Shown: positions 13,298 through 20,505 of the stretch, one piece after another
How the letters are laid out: every line of letters starts with the position of its first letter
Numbering within the stretch: position 1 is the stretch's first letter
Assembly (NCBI GenBank): GCA_016185465.1
Contig: JACPNO010000086.1
Location: 1-32,209, forward strand
Origin: Candidatus Solibacter usitatus
GTDB lineage: Bacteria > Acidobacteriota > Terriglobia > Bryobacterales > Bryobacteraceae
Length of the DNA: 32,209 nt
Direction: 5' to 3'
The notes under the pieces: model-generated
What the model was told of the DNA's origin: nothing
The model's database searches: none
What the model saw: the letters and a program-made list of their open reading frames with translations, nothing else
Program-made: the position numbers and the translations under genes

Positions 13298-14815
13298 CTA
13301 TTCCGACGCGCCGGTGCGCTGCGCAACCTGGAAATGGCTCAGCGTGCGCGCGTACTGCGAAACGCCCTGATACAAGGCTTCGGCCAGCTTCTGCCGGTGG
13401 TCCGGCTTCTTCAGCAGCGCCTCTTCCTTGCTATTGCTGAGGAATCCGATCTCGGCCAAAATCGACGGCATGGACGCGCCAATGAGCACTACGAACGGCG
13501 CCTTCTTGATGCCGCGATTCTTGGCGGCGCCGGTGGTGCGGGTTTCGAAACTCTGCAGCGCAGTTTGCACGCGGCCGGCGAATTCCTTCGACTCCTCTAC
13601 TTTGTCGTGCAGGGTGATGGACTGAATCAATTCGCGCAGCTCAAAAATGGATTTCTCGGAACTGGCGTTTTCGCGCGCCGCCACGTCCAGCGCTTCCGGC
13701 GAGCGGGTCAGGTTCAGGTAATACGTCTCGACGCCGCCGATTTTCGGATACGGCGAGGAGTTGGCGTGAATGGAGAGGAATAAGTCAGCCTTTTTCTGAT
13801 TCGCCAGTTCGGTGCGCGCGTGCAAGGGGATGAACGTGTCGTCGGTGCGAGTATAAATCACTTCACTGCCCATGCGCTCTTCGATGAGCTTGCCCAGCCG
13901 CAGGGTGACGTCGAGGACCAGGTCTTTTTCAGTCAGACCGCGCTTCCCGAGCGTGCCCTGGTCGGGTCCGCCGTGGCCGGCGTCGAGCACTACGCGATTC
14001 ACTTTGAGGCCGAGCGCCCGAGTCAGCGAGCTGGTGCCATCGGCCGTCCGCCGCGCGGCCTTGGGAGGGGCGGACGGCATCGTCTGTGGCGCGGGCGGTG
14101 GCGTCGTCTGGGGCATCGTCTGGGCCACCGTGGGCGAGGAACCAGCGACGGGCGGGGGAGCGGGCCCAAACACCGGCTTGGTGGTAAGGCGCGCGATGTT
14201 CAAGCGGGGCGTGTTCGGTCTGATCGAGGGCGGACTGCTTAGCACCATTTTCAGTTTGGTGCCGGCCTTGGCGGCGGGAGTCGCCGTCAGGGCGGCTACG
14301 CGGGGCCGTGTGGCCGCAGGCGCCGCTGTAACAGGGGGAGCAACCGGTGGGGCGGCGGGCGGCGCAACGGGAGCCGGAGCGAATACCGTGGCCAGCGAAT
14401 CGGACAGCCGGCTGTTGACCGGACGCAATTCAATCATCACGCGATCGGGATTGGCCAGCTGGGAAACCGTGAAATCCACGCCGGCTTCGAGATCCAGCAC
14501 TACGCGGGTGACATCCGGCTGAGTTTCCGCCACGCGAATGCGCTTGACCAACTTGTCGCCGATTTCGGCCGAGTGCACACGCTTGCCTTTGATGGAGGGG
14601 CGGGCGCCGATCAGGTCGAAGAAAATGCGGTCGGGGTCTTGGATGCGCTCGGCACGATAGCGGCACTCGCCGCTGACTTCGATAGCGATGCGGGTTGCGC
14701 CGTCAAGCGACCAGAAACGAACAGCGGTTACTTCGAGCCCTCCGGTTCGCCGTGCAGCCGGAGCTAGGGCGGCGCACGCCAGAACTAATGCCGTCGCTCG
14801 AAGCGTTCGCTTCAT
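13298..14815 (-). CDS. N-acetylmuramoyl-L-alanine amidase (AMIN + Amidase_3)
   Basis: A 505-residue periplasmic cell-wall hydrolase of the AmiA/B/C type that cuts the amide between MurNAc and the stem peptide. It has a signal peptide (MKRTLRATALVLACAALAPAAR) and an AMIN domain at about 28-133 (EVTAVRFWSLDGATRIAIEVSG, SRLSDSLATVF). A long Pro/Ala/Thr-rich linker runs from about 147 to 262. The zinc amidase domain at about 272-495 has LDAGHGGPDQG (His), TEKDLVLDVTLRLG (Glu), DLFLSIHANSS (His) and SILAEIGFLSN (catalytic Glu). The linker is unusually long and low in complexity. The gene starts four bases after the stop of the lytic transglycosylase upstream, giving a cell-wall remodelling pair. 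Confidence 0.93.
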   Translation of the reverse strand: MKRTLRATALVLACAALAPAARRTGGLEVTAVRFWSLDGATRIAIEVSGECRYRAERIQDPDRIFFDLIGARPSIKGKRVHSAEIGDKLVKRIRVAETQPDVTRVVLDLEAGVDFTVSQLANPDRVMIELRPVNSRLSDSLATVFAPAPVAPPAAPPVAPPVTAAPAATRPRVAALTATPAAKAGTKLKMVLSSPPSIRPNTPRLNIARLTTKPVFGPAPPPVAGSSPTVAQTMPQTTPPPAPQTMPSAPPKAARRTADGTSSLTRALGLKVNRVVLDAGHGGPDQGTLGKRGLTEKDLVLDVTLRLGKLIEERMGSEVIYTRTDDTFIPLHARTELANQKKADLFLSIHANSSPYPKIGGVETYYLNLTRSPEALDVAARENASSEKSIFELRELIQSITLHDKVEESKEFAGRVQTALQSFETRTTGAAKNRGIKKAPFVVLIGASMPSILAEIGFLSNSKEEALLKKPDHRQKLAEALYQGVSQYARTLSHFQVAQRTGASE

Positions 14816-14818
14816 AGG

Positions 14819-15514
14819 TCAAGGCGTTCGATAGAAAATTCGTCCCGTTGCGTCCATAAAGGACAGAATGGGATTATAGCCCTCGCTGGTCTTAACGGGA
14901 ACGCTGGCAGCCGCCTTCCCCTTTTTGGCCTCTTTGGCGTCGCCGAATTTCTTGCCCACTTCGTATACGTAGCGCTGGGTTTCTTTGTACGGCGGCACGC
15001 CTCCCCAGCGGCCCACCGCGCCTTCACCGGCGTTGTATGCGGCCAGGGCCAGGTGATGATCACCGTGGTAGGTTTCGAGCAAATATTTGAGGTAGCGGAC
15101 GCCCGCATCCACGTTCTGAGCGGCGCTGAATCCGTCGCCGCCGCCGAAGCGTTTGGCGGTTTCGGGCACAAGCTGCATCAGGCCACGCGCGCCTTTTACG
15201 GAAACCGCGAAGGGATTGTAATTACTCTCGACGCGAATTACGGAATCCACCAGATCGCTGTCCACTTCATGCTTTTCAGCGATGCGGTGCACCACCTGCT
15301 GCCAACTGCTGGACGCGTCGCGAGGAGTTTCGGGAATTTGAATCTGCGGGGATGCCTTGGCCGCCGGACGAACAGGTGGCGCAGCGCTGCGAACCAGCCG
15401 TCCTGTGCGGACGTCGGTCCGGACGATGTACGTCACCTGACCAGTCGGCGGCGCGGCCGCTGCAATGGAGGCTGAAACCAGCATCACCGGGATCATTATA
15501 GAACAGTTTCGCAT
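14819..15514 (-). CDS. Lytic transglycosylase, SLT domain
   Basis: A 231-residue exported murein lytic transglycosylase that cleaves the MurNAc-GlcNAc bond with formation of 1,6-anhydro-MurNAc. A signal peptide (IMIPVMLVSASIAAAA) is followed by a linker. The Slt fold starts near residue 78 with the catalytic glutamate in DSVIRVESNYNPFAVS, then GARGLMQLVPETAKRFG and HHLALAAYNAGEGAVGRWGG. The start at 15514 (MRNCSIM) is chosen because it leads directly into the signal peptide; a TTG at 15538 adds eight polar residues. There is no clear ribosome site. It is co-directional with, and almost touches, the amidase gene. Confidence 0.9.
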   Translation of the reverse strand: MRNCSIMIPVMLVSASIAAAAPPTGQVTYIVRTDVRTGRLVRSAAPPVRPAAKASPQIQIPETPRDASSSWQQVVHRIAEKHEVDSDLVDSVIRVESNYNPFAVSVKGARGLMQLVPETAKRFGGGDGFSAAQNVDAGVRYLKYLLETYHGDHHLALAAYNAGEGAVGRWGGVPPYKETQRYVYEVGKKFGDAKEAKKGKAAASVPVKTSEGYNPILSFMDATGRIFYRTP

Positions 15515-15572
15515 CGCTATGTTATTGACGTTACACAACTTAGATCGTTTACCGCTATTTGCCTAAACTCTA

Positions 15573-15582
15573 ATGGTATCAT
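15573..15582. promoter_or_regulatory. Shared -10 core for mobA (plus) and possibly the transglycosylase (minus)
   Basis: ATGGTATCAT contains TATCAT on the plus strand, with an upstream TG making it an extended -10, and TACCAT on the minus strand, overlapping by TA. The plus-strand box ends six bases before the mobA ATG, so a leaderless mobA mRNA is likely. Confidence 0.45.
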
Positions 15583-15588
15583 TTCCGG

Positions 15589-16149
15589 ATGATCCAGGCG
15601 GGCTACGTGCTGGCGGGAGGCAAAAGCTCCCGTATGGGCCGGAACAAAGCTCTGCTTCCGTATCGCGGCCGGACGCTGGTGGAGCATGTCGCCGGGGTTG
15701 TCGAAACCGCGGCCGGCTCGGTCAGCCTGGTGGGCGATGCTTCGACTTACGGCCACCTGGGCTACCCCGTGATCGAGGACGTGATTCCCGGCTGTGGGCC
15801 GCTTTCCGGAATTCACGCCGCCCTTTGCCATACGGAGGCCGACTGGAACCTGATCGTGGCCTGCGACATGCCGGATGTGGCCGCCGGGTTCCTGGCCACT
15901 TTGCTGGACCACGCCGAACAAGGCGGAGCCGATTGCCTGATCCCCGCCGGGCCTTCCGGCCTTCCCGAGCCTTTGTGCGCTGCCTATCACCGGCGGTGCC
16001 TGGAGGCCATTACCCGGGCGCTGGCCCGTCATATCCACAAGGTCACCGAGGGGCTGGCCGCGCTCGACACGGAGATTTGGCACGTGAAGGAACCGATTTT
16101 TCAAAACCTTAACACCCCTCAGGAATGGATGGGCCATGGCAACGGCTGA
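15589..16149 (+). CDS. mobA: Molybdenum cofactor guanylyltransferase
   Basis: A 186-residue nucleotidyltransferase that links GMP to molybdopterin, forming the MGD cofactor of DMSO-reductase-family enzymes. The GTP-binding N-terminus is AGYVLAGGKSSRMGRNKALLPYRG. Further family features are DVIPGCGPLSGIHAAL, the metal-binding LIVACDMPDV, and PLCAAYHRRCLEAI. The length is typical. Its ATG lies six bases after a -10 box and has no ribosome site. Its end overlaps the ATPase gene by 14 bases. No other cofactor gene or molybdoenzyme is in the window. Confidence 0.93.
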   Translation: MIQAGYVLAGGKSSRMGRNKALLPYRGRTLVEHVAGVVETAAGSVSLVGDASTYGHLGYPVIEDVIPGCGPLSGIHAALCHTEADWNLIVACDMPDVAAGFLATLLDHAEQGGADCLIPAGPSGLPEPLCAAYHRRCLEAITRALARHIHKVTEGLAALDTEIWHVKEPIFQNLNTPQEWMGHGNG

Positions 16150-16897
16150 AGAATTTCCGCACTACATCGAATTCCGCCATGTATTTAAGACGTTCAACAT
16201 GCCGGTTTTAGTCGATTCGAATTTTTGGGTCGATCCGGGGCAAACCACCGCCATTATCGGGCGCAGCGGCGTGGGGAAGTCCGTGACTCTGGGCCACATC
16301 ATGGGATTTATTCGGCCGGATAAGGGCCGGGTGATTGTGGCGCATGAGGATACCACCGATTTCTCCGAGGCCGACCTGCGGCGCATCCGCAAGAAAGTGA
16401 CCATGGTTTTCCAGTCCGGGGCGTTGTTCGATTCGCTCACGGTGGCCGAAAACGTGCTGTTTTCGCTCGAGCTGCGCGAGGACTATGACGAGCAGAACAA
16501 GGAAGACGTCGTCAACGGGCTGCTGGAGATGGTGGATATCCTGCCCGCTCGCGACGACTACCCGGCCGACCTGCCCACCGGCTACAAGCGTGCCGTGGCT
16601 ATTGCGCGGGCGCTGGCGGCGCAGCCGCAATGCATTCTTTACGACGAGCCCACCACGATGGTCGATCCGATCATGTCCGACCACCTGGCCGAGCTGATGC
16701 TGCGCTTGAAGAAGCAACTGCAGTTGACCTCAGTAGTGGTAACGCATGACCTGGGCCTGATGCAGCGGGTGGCCGACCGGGTGGTGTTTCTGCATGAAGG
16801 AAAAGTGATCTATTTCGGCCCGCCGGAGGGGCTGGAGAACGTGGATCACCCGCACGTGCAGGAATTTCTGGCGAAGGACCGGGTGATAAAAGTGTAA
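16136..16897 (+). CDS. MlaF/Mkl-like ABC ATPase with degenerate signature motif
   Basis: A 253-residue ABC ATPase closest in style to the lipid-transport ATPases MlaF/Mkl. It has an intact Walker A GRSGVGKS (42-49), a Q-loop MVFQSGALFDSLTVAENV and a Walker B ILYDEPTT; the H-loop VVTHDLGLMQRVADRVVFLHEGKV is also normal. The signature, however, reads LPTGYKRAVAIARAL (146-160) in place of LSGGMRKRVALARAI, losing the Ser and first Gly of LSGGQ. The D-loop is MVDP instead of GLDP. No MlaE-type permease or MCE/MlaD protein is adjacent. It overlaps mobA by 14 bases. It may serve a remote permease, or the altered site may make it a weak or regulatory subunit. Confidence 0.88.
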   Translation: MATAEEFPHYIEFRHVFKTFNMPVLVDSNFWVDPGQTTAIIGRSGVGKSVTLGHIMGFIRPDKGRVIVAHEDTTDFSEADLRRIRKKVTMVFQSGALFDSLTVAENVLFSLELREDYDEQNKEDVVNGLLEMVDILPARDDYPADLPTGYKRAVAIARALAAQPQCILYDEPTTMVDPIMSDHLAELMLRLKKQLQLTSVVVTHDLGLMQRVADRVVFLHEGKVIYFGPPEGLENVDHPHVQEFLAKDRVIKV

Positions 16898-16899
16898 AG

Positions 16900-16959
16900 A
16901 CCGCTCCCTCTGGTCACGGCTCCGAAACGACTCACAGAGCCGCGACCGAAGGAAGCGGT
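16900..16959. repeat. Large palindromic REP-like hairpin
   Basis: Arms 16900-16922 and 16937-16959 match at 19 of 23 positions around a 14-base loop. On the minus strand three of the four mismatches become G-U pairs, so the structure folds best in RNA from the SMR genes, which end at 16967. The arms contain CGGCTC/GAGCCG and ACCGCT/AGCGGT. The form resembles dispersed intergenic repeats, and it may act as a 3' stabiliser or terminator. Confidence 0.65.
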
Positions 16960-16966
16960 GCCTTGT

Positions 16967-17326
16967 TTACCGGGTTTCCGCTCCCAGCCCGATAAAAAAC
17001 ACACCCACCAGAATCATGAAAACGCCCATCATTTTGGCGCGTGTGAGCGGCTCTTTGAAGAACAGTCGCGACCAGAGCAGGGTCCACACGTTGCCCAAGG
17101 AAACCATCGGATAGAGCACCGAAACTTCGCCGCGCTTGAGTCCCATGAGGTAGAACCCCGAGGAAGTCAGAAATAAAAACACGCCTGCCGCCAGTTGGGG
17201 ATTGACGAACAGGTAGCGCAGCCCGAAGCGCAGCTTTTGCGCGCCGGACTTGAGAAAAACGGCGCCGAACGATCCGATGAAGGACGCCAGCAGCACCAGC
17301 ATCATGGAGGTTAGCGGCGTCTTCAC
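16967..17326 (-). CDS. SMR/EamA-like small membrane transporter, second subunit
   Basis: A 119-residue protein with four membrane helices: MMLVLLASFIGSFGAVFLKSGAQ, LAAGVFLFLTSSGFYLMGL, VSVLYPMVSLGNVWTLLWSRLFF and MMGVFMILVGVFFIGLG. The pattern, including 'YLMGLKRGEVSVLYP', is that of EmrE-like and EamA half-transporters. The start is a GTG at 17326 that overlaps the stop of the preceding gene (GTGA), a sign of translational coupling. Paired SMR proteins usually function as heterodimers with opposite topology, so the damage to the first subunit may leave this one without a partner. The substrate is unknown. Confidence 0.85.
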   Translation of the reverse strand: MKTPLTSMMLVLLASFIGSFGAVFLKSGAQKLRFGLRYLFVNPQLAAGVFLFLTSSGFYLMGLKRGEVSVLYPMVSLGNVWTLLWSRLFFKEPLTRAKMMGVFMILVGVFFIGLGAETR

Positions 17327-17615
17327 GATTTCGGCTTTCTGCCCAGCACCGCGACGCCAAGGACTACGATCACCACGCCCAGCACCTTGAGCGGGTTCGG
17401 CGATTCGTGAAAATACCCGATCGAGATCATCGTGACCCAGACACGTTGGTGAGATAACCGATGAGCCCGCCGCCATGCTGCTGGCTGGTGCCGATCTTCA
17501 TGAGCACCTGCGCTGCAGCTCCCAGGATAGTGAAGCAAAATACCAGACCGATGGATTGAGAGCGCGTGAAAGGCTTATGCGTGGGCGAAGGCGGACTGGG
17601 AATGGTCGACGTCAA
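17323..17615 (-). pseudogene. SMR-like transporter, first subunit, with internal out-of-frame deletion
   Basis: AGGAGG lies four bases before a TTG at 17615. The frame gives a short leader and then SIGLVFCFTILGAAAQVLMKIG and GGGLIGYLTN, the first helix and loop of an SMR-type protein. At 17443-17445 the frame changes and the text resumes at VWVTMISIGYFHESPNPLKVLGVVIVVLGVAVLG, the last helix, ending in a stop that overlaps the second subunit's GTG. Aligned to that subunit, about 37 residues are absent: helix 2, the Tyr-rich loop and the start of helix 3. The upstream frame alone ends at VSGSR. The original was probably about 115 residues. The lesion is of the same kind as that in gpsA. Confidence 0.8.
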
Positions 17616-17631
17616 TACGCCTCCTCGCGCG

Positions 17632-17641
17632 ATGATAGCAT
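17632..17641. promoter_or_regulatory. Shared -10 core between the SMR pair and the gluzincin gene
   Basis: ATGATAGCAT gives TGCTATCAT (extended -10) on the minus strand, about 17 bases before the SMR start, and TAGCAT on the plus strand. TACACT at 17700-17705 is a second candidate for the plus-strand gene. Confidence 0.35.
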
Positions 17642-17729
17642 TGCCGGGGGGTGAGCTGGAATGCGAAATTCTATAGTGCAAACATTAACCCAATCAGAGG
17701 TACACTGACAGAACCAAGCGGAGGAGCCT

Positions 17730-19592
17730 ATGCCGTTTTCTCCAGCTGCGGCCGTCGTGCTCGCGGGCACTCTGCTGGCTCCGGCAGCGTTGCCTGCCGC
17801 CGAGCAGTGGATCAAGATAAAATCTTCGCATTTCGAACTGTACACCACGGCCGGCGAAAAGAAGGGCCGGGAAGCGATCCTGTATTTTGAGCAGGTGCGG
17901 GATTTCTTCAGCAAGATCCTCGTTGAGAAGAAATCATCGGCGGGGGCGCCGCTCCGGCTCATCGCGTTCCGGTCGGAGAAGGAATACAAACCCTTTCAGC
18001 CCAACGAAGGCGCCGTCGCATTCTTTTTGCCCGGTTACGATCGCGACTACATCGTGATGCAGAGCATTGCCGCCGAGCATTATCCGGTTGCCGTGCACGA
18101 ATTCATTCACATGCTGGTGAAACGCTCCGGTGTCGAAGTTCCGATCTGGTTCAATGAGGGCCTGGCTGAGCTGTATTCGACCATGAGGCCGGTCGGCAAG
18201 AAAGTGCAGGTGGGCGACCTGATTCCGGGCCGCCTGGTGGTTCTGCGCGAGAGCAAATGGCTGCCCGTGGACGTACTCACGGCGGTCGGCCACGATTCGC
18301 CCTATTACAACGAGCGCGACCGCGCGGGGGTGTTCTACGCCGAGAGTTGGGCGTTAATGCACATGCTGAATCTCTCGCCCGAATATCGCCCCCAGTTCGG
18401 AAAATTCCTGACTTTGCTCGCCAGCGGTCTTCCTGCAACCAATGCGTTCTGGCAGGCATATGCCAAGACCACTGCGCGGGTTCTGCAGGATCTGCAGCAG
18501 TACCTGCGGGGCAGTTCATTCAACGCCGCCTTGTTCGACGTAAAGCTGCAGAAATCCGACGAGCAGCCGGACATTGAAGACGCGCCGCCACTCGAATCCG
18601 CCATGGTTTTGGCGGACCTATTTGCTCTGACTGGCAAGACGGCGGAGGCCAGGCAGAAATATGACAGCGCCGCGCGTCAATTTCCGAAAAATTGGGAGCC
18701 TGAAGCCGGGTTAGCAGAGCTGGCGCTGGGCGGGAAAGACATGGACGACGCGCGGCGTCATTTCGCCCGCGCCGCCGAGCTGGGCAGCACCAATGCGCGC
18801 CTGTACTACAACTATGCGATGACGCTGCGCAACAGCAGTCAGGACGAAGCCGCTCTGATACCGGCCTTGAAGCAGGCGCTGGTTCTCGATCCTGATTATC
18901 AGGACGCGCACCACTATCTCGCGTACTGCATGCTGCAGTCGCAAGACTACGAAGGGGCGGTGGAACATTTCACCAAGGTCCGGCAGATCAAACGCGCCGA
19001 GGCGTTCCAGTACTATCACGGCCTGGCTTACGCCAACTACCGGCTCGACAAACGCGACGCTGCCAGGAAGGCCGCCGAAGCCGCGCGAAAATTTGCCGCC
19101 AACGCCGAGGAGAAGACAACGGCCGAAGAGATTCTGAGCGTCATCAATGAGGAGCCGAAGGTGCAGGCGGTCCAGCGGAGTGCGCAAACGGTCGAGCGCG
19201 CGGCGCCACCGCTCGAACCCGCGGAGCGTGCGCCCAGCGCCCGACCGCAAGAACCGGAAGAGGAGAAACCCAGGCGGCTGGTGCGGAGAAACGAGCCGCC
19301 GGAAGATCGTCGCCCAGGCTCGCTGCCCGCGGCTCCTCTGCGCGTCGAAGGCATGCTGCGGCAGATCGATTGTTTGGGAAAGACCGCGCGGTTGCGGGTG
19401 CGGACCGGCCAGAAGGAGGTCGCGCTGGCCATCACCAACCCTGAAGCCGTGGTAGTAAAAAACGCGCCAACTGGAACGCTCGATCTCGCCTGCGGTCCGC
19501 AGAAGAGCAATCGCCTCACCATAGAGTACGAGAGCCGGCCCGACCCGAAGCTGGGCACCCTCGGCGCGGTACGCTCCATCGAGTACCACTAA
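17730..19592 (+). CDS. Secreted gluzincin-type (DUF1570/peptidase MA-like) metalloprotease with TPRs
   Basis: A 620-residue exported protein with a signal peptide (cleavage near ALPA, residue 23) and a GGAGGAG ribosome site. The zinc site is HEFIH at 123-127 with the third ligand in NEGLAE at 142-147, the spacing of DUF1570/peptidase-MA gluzincins. TPR units occupy about 285-470 (NWEPEAGLAELALGGKDMDDARRHFARAAELG, YQDAHHYLAYCMLQSQDYEGAVEHFTKV). A Pro/Glu/Arg-rich linker follows, then a C-terminal beta-rich domain (LRVEGMLRQIDCLGKTARLRVRTG) that looks like a small barrel. Family members are presumed periplasmic proteases or scaffolds; the substrate is unknown. It stands alone between the divergent SMR pair and lepB. 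Confidence 0.88.
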   Translation: MPFSPAAAVVLAGTLLAPAALPAAEQWIKIKSSHFELYTTAGEKKGREAILYFEQVRDFFSKILVEKKSSAGAPLRLIAFRSEKEYKPFQPNEGAVAFFLPGYDRDYIVMQSIAAEHYPVAVHEFIHMLVKRSGVEVPIWFNEGLAELYSTMRPVGKKVQVGDLIPGRLVVLRESKWLPVDVLTAVGHDSPYYNERDRAGVFYAESWALMHMLNLSPEYRPQFGKFLTLLASGLPATNAFWQAYAKTTARVLQDLQQYLRGSSFNAALFDVKLQKSDEQPDIEDAPPLESAMVLADLFALTGKTAEARQKYDSAARQFPKNWEPEAGLAELALGGKDMDDARRHFARAAELGSTNARLYYNYAMTLRNSSQDEAALIPALKQALVLDPDYQDAHHYLAYCMLQSQDYEGAVEHFTKVRQIKRAEAFQYYHGLAYANYRLDKRDAARKAAEAARKFAANAEEKTTAEEILSVINEEPKVQAVQRSAQTVERAAPPLEPAERAPSARPQEPEEEKPRRLVRRNEPPEDRRPGSLPAAPLRVEGMLRQIDCLGKTARLRVRTGQKEVALAITNPEAVVVKNAPTGTLDLACGPQKSNRLTIEYESRPDPKLGTLGAVRSIEYH

Positions 19593-19652
19593 GCGCGTTT
19601 TGCTCGGGGTGTTCTTCCCCCGTGAACCGGGGACAAACGTGTCACGAACGAG

Positions 19653-19676
19653 GCCGGCTAGACTCAGCCAGCCGGC
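19653..19676. other. Hairpin upstream of the lepB -10 box
   Basis: GCCGGCT (19653-19659) and AGCCGGC (19670-19676) are a perfect seven-base inverted repeat with a ten-base loop. It lies where the -35 region of the lepB promoter should be. It may end transcription of the gluzincin gene or act as an operator; there is no T tract. Confidence 0.4.
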
Positions 19677-19685
19677 GTATTCCGA

Positions 19686-19691
19686 TACAAT
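19686..19691 (+). promoter_or_regulatory. -10 box of lepB, near-leaderless start
   Basis: TACAAT ends nine bases before the lepB GTG at 19701. No ribosome site separates them, so the mRNA should begin within about two or three bases of the start codon. Confidence 0.4.
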
Positions 19692-19700
19692 GGCTATATC

Positions 19701-20492
19701 GTGGAATCTCAAAATTCGAGCGTAGCCGACCCGGCTACCGAGCATGGCAAGAAACCGCATCGCGCCGAAGCGCCGCGCGGAGTGATCGCCGAGTGGACCG
19801 TCACTATCGTGCTGCTGCTGTTCGGCACCACCACGCTGGTGCAGGCGTTCGTCATCCCGACCGGGTCGATGGAAGATACGCTGCTCATCGGCGATCATTT
19901 GCTGGTGGATAAGCTGGCTTACGCGCCGGCGGGCGCGGTCAGCGGGCATCTGCTGCCCTATCAAGACGTGAAGCGCGGCGATATTATTGTGTTCCGCTAT
20001 CCGATCGATATCCGGCAAACTTTCGTCAAGCGCGTCATCGGCGTTCCGGGGGACCATATCCGCCTGGAAAACAAGCGCGTGATTCTCAACGGCAACGCGC
20101 TCAATGAGCCGTACAAATATCACAAGACCGATTACATCGATTCCTATCGCGACAATTTTCCCGGCATGCCCAACGCCTATCTTTATCCGCCGGCGCAGGT
20201 GATGCTGGAGAAAAATGTGGAGCATGGCGATGTGGTGGTGCCGGCCGGTCATTATTTTGCGATGGGCGACAATCGCGATTCCTCGCTCGACAGCCGCTAT
20301 TGGGGATTCGTGCCGCGGGAGAATATCATCGGCAAGCCGGTGATTATTTATTGGTCCTACGACGCGCCCACCGAGCGGCTTTCGAATCCAGCGATTGGCT
20401 TCGACCACATCATGGACCTGGCCACGCATTTTTTCACCAAGACGCGCTGGAGCCGCACACTGCAGTTGATTCATCCGTATCCCATCAAATAG
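19701..20492 (+). CDS. lepB: Signal peptidase I
   Basis: A 263-residue membrane serine protease that removes signal peptides from exported proteins. One membrane helix at about 31-50 (EWTVTIVLLLFGTTTLVQAF) leads into the catalytic Ser56 in IPTGSMEDTLLIGDHLLVDK. The general-base Lys110 is in FVKRVIGVPGDHI, and box E is present as HYFAMGDNRDSSLDSRYWGFV. Residues about 130-165 form a longer insertion (KYHKTDYIDSYRDNF). The start is a GTG, chosen because the upstream ATG at 19690 lies in another frame. manC follows 13 bases later. Confidence 0.95.
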   Translation: MESQNSSVADPATEHGKKPHRAEAPRGVIAEWTVTIVLLLFGTTTLVQAFVIPTGSMEDTLLIGDHLLVDKLAYAPAGAVSGHLLPYQDVKRGDIIVFRYPIDIRQTFVKRVIGVPGDHIRLENKRVILNGNALNEPYKYHKTDYIDSYRDNFPGMPNAYLYPPAQVMLEKNVEHGDVVVPAGHYFAMGDNRDSSLDSRYWGFVPRENIIGKPVIIYWSYDAPTERLSNPAIGFDHIMDLATHFFTKTRWSRTLQLIHPYPIK

Positions 20493-20505
20493 GGCGGGTC
20501 GAGAT

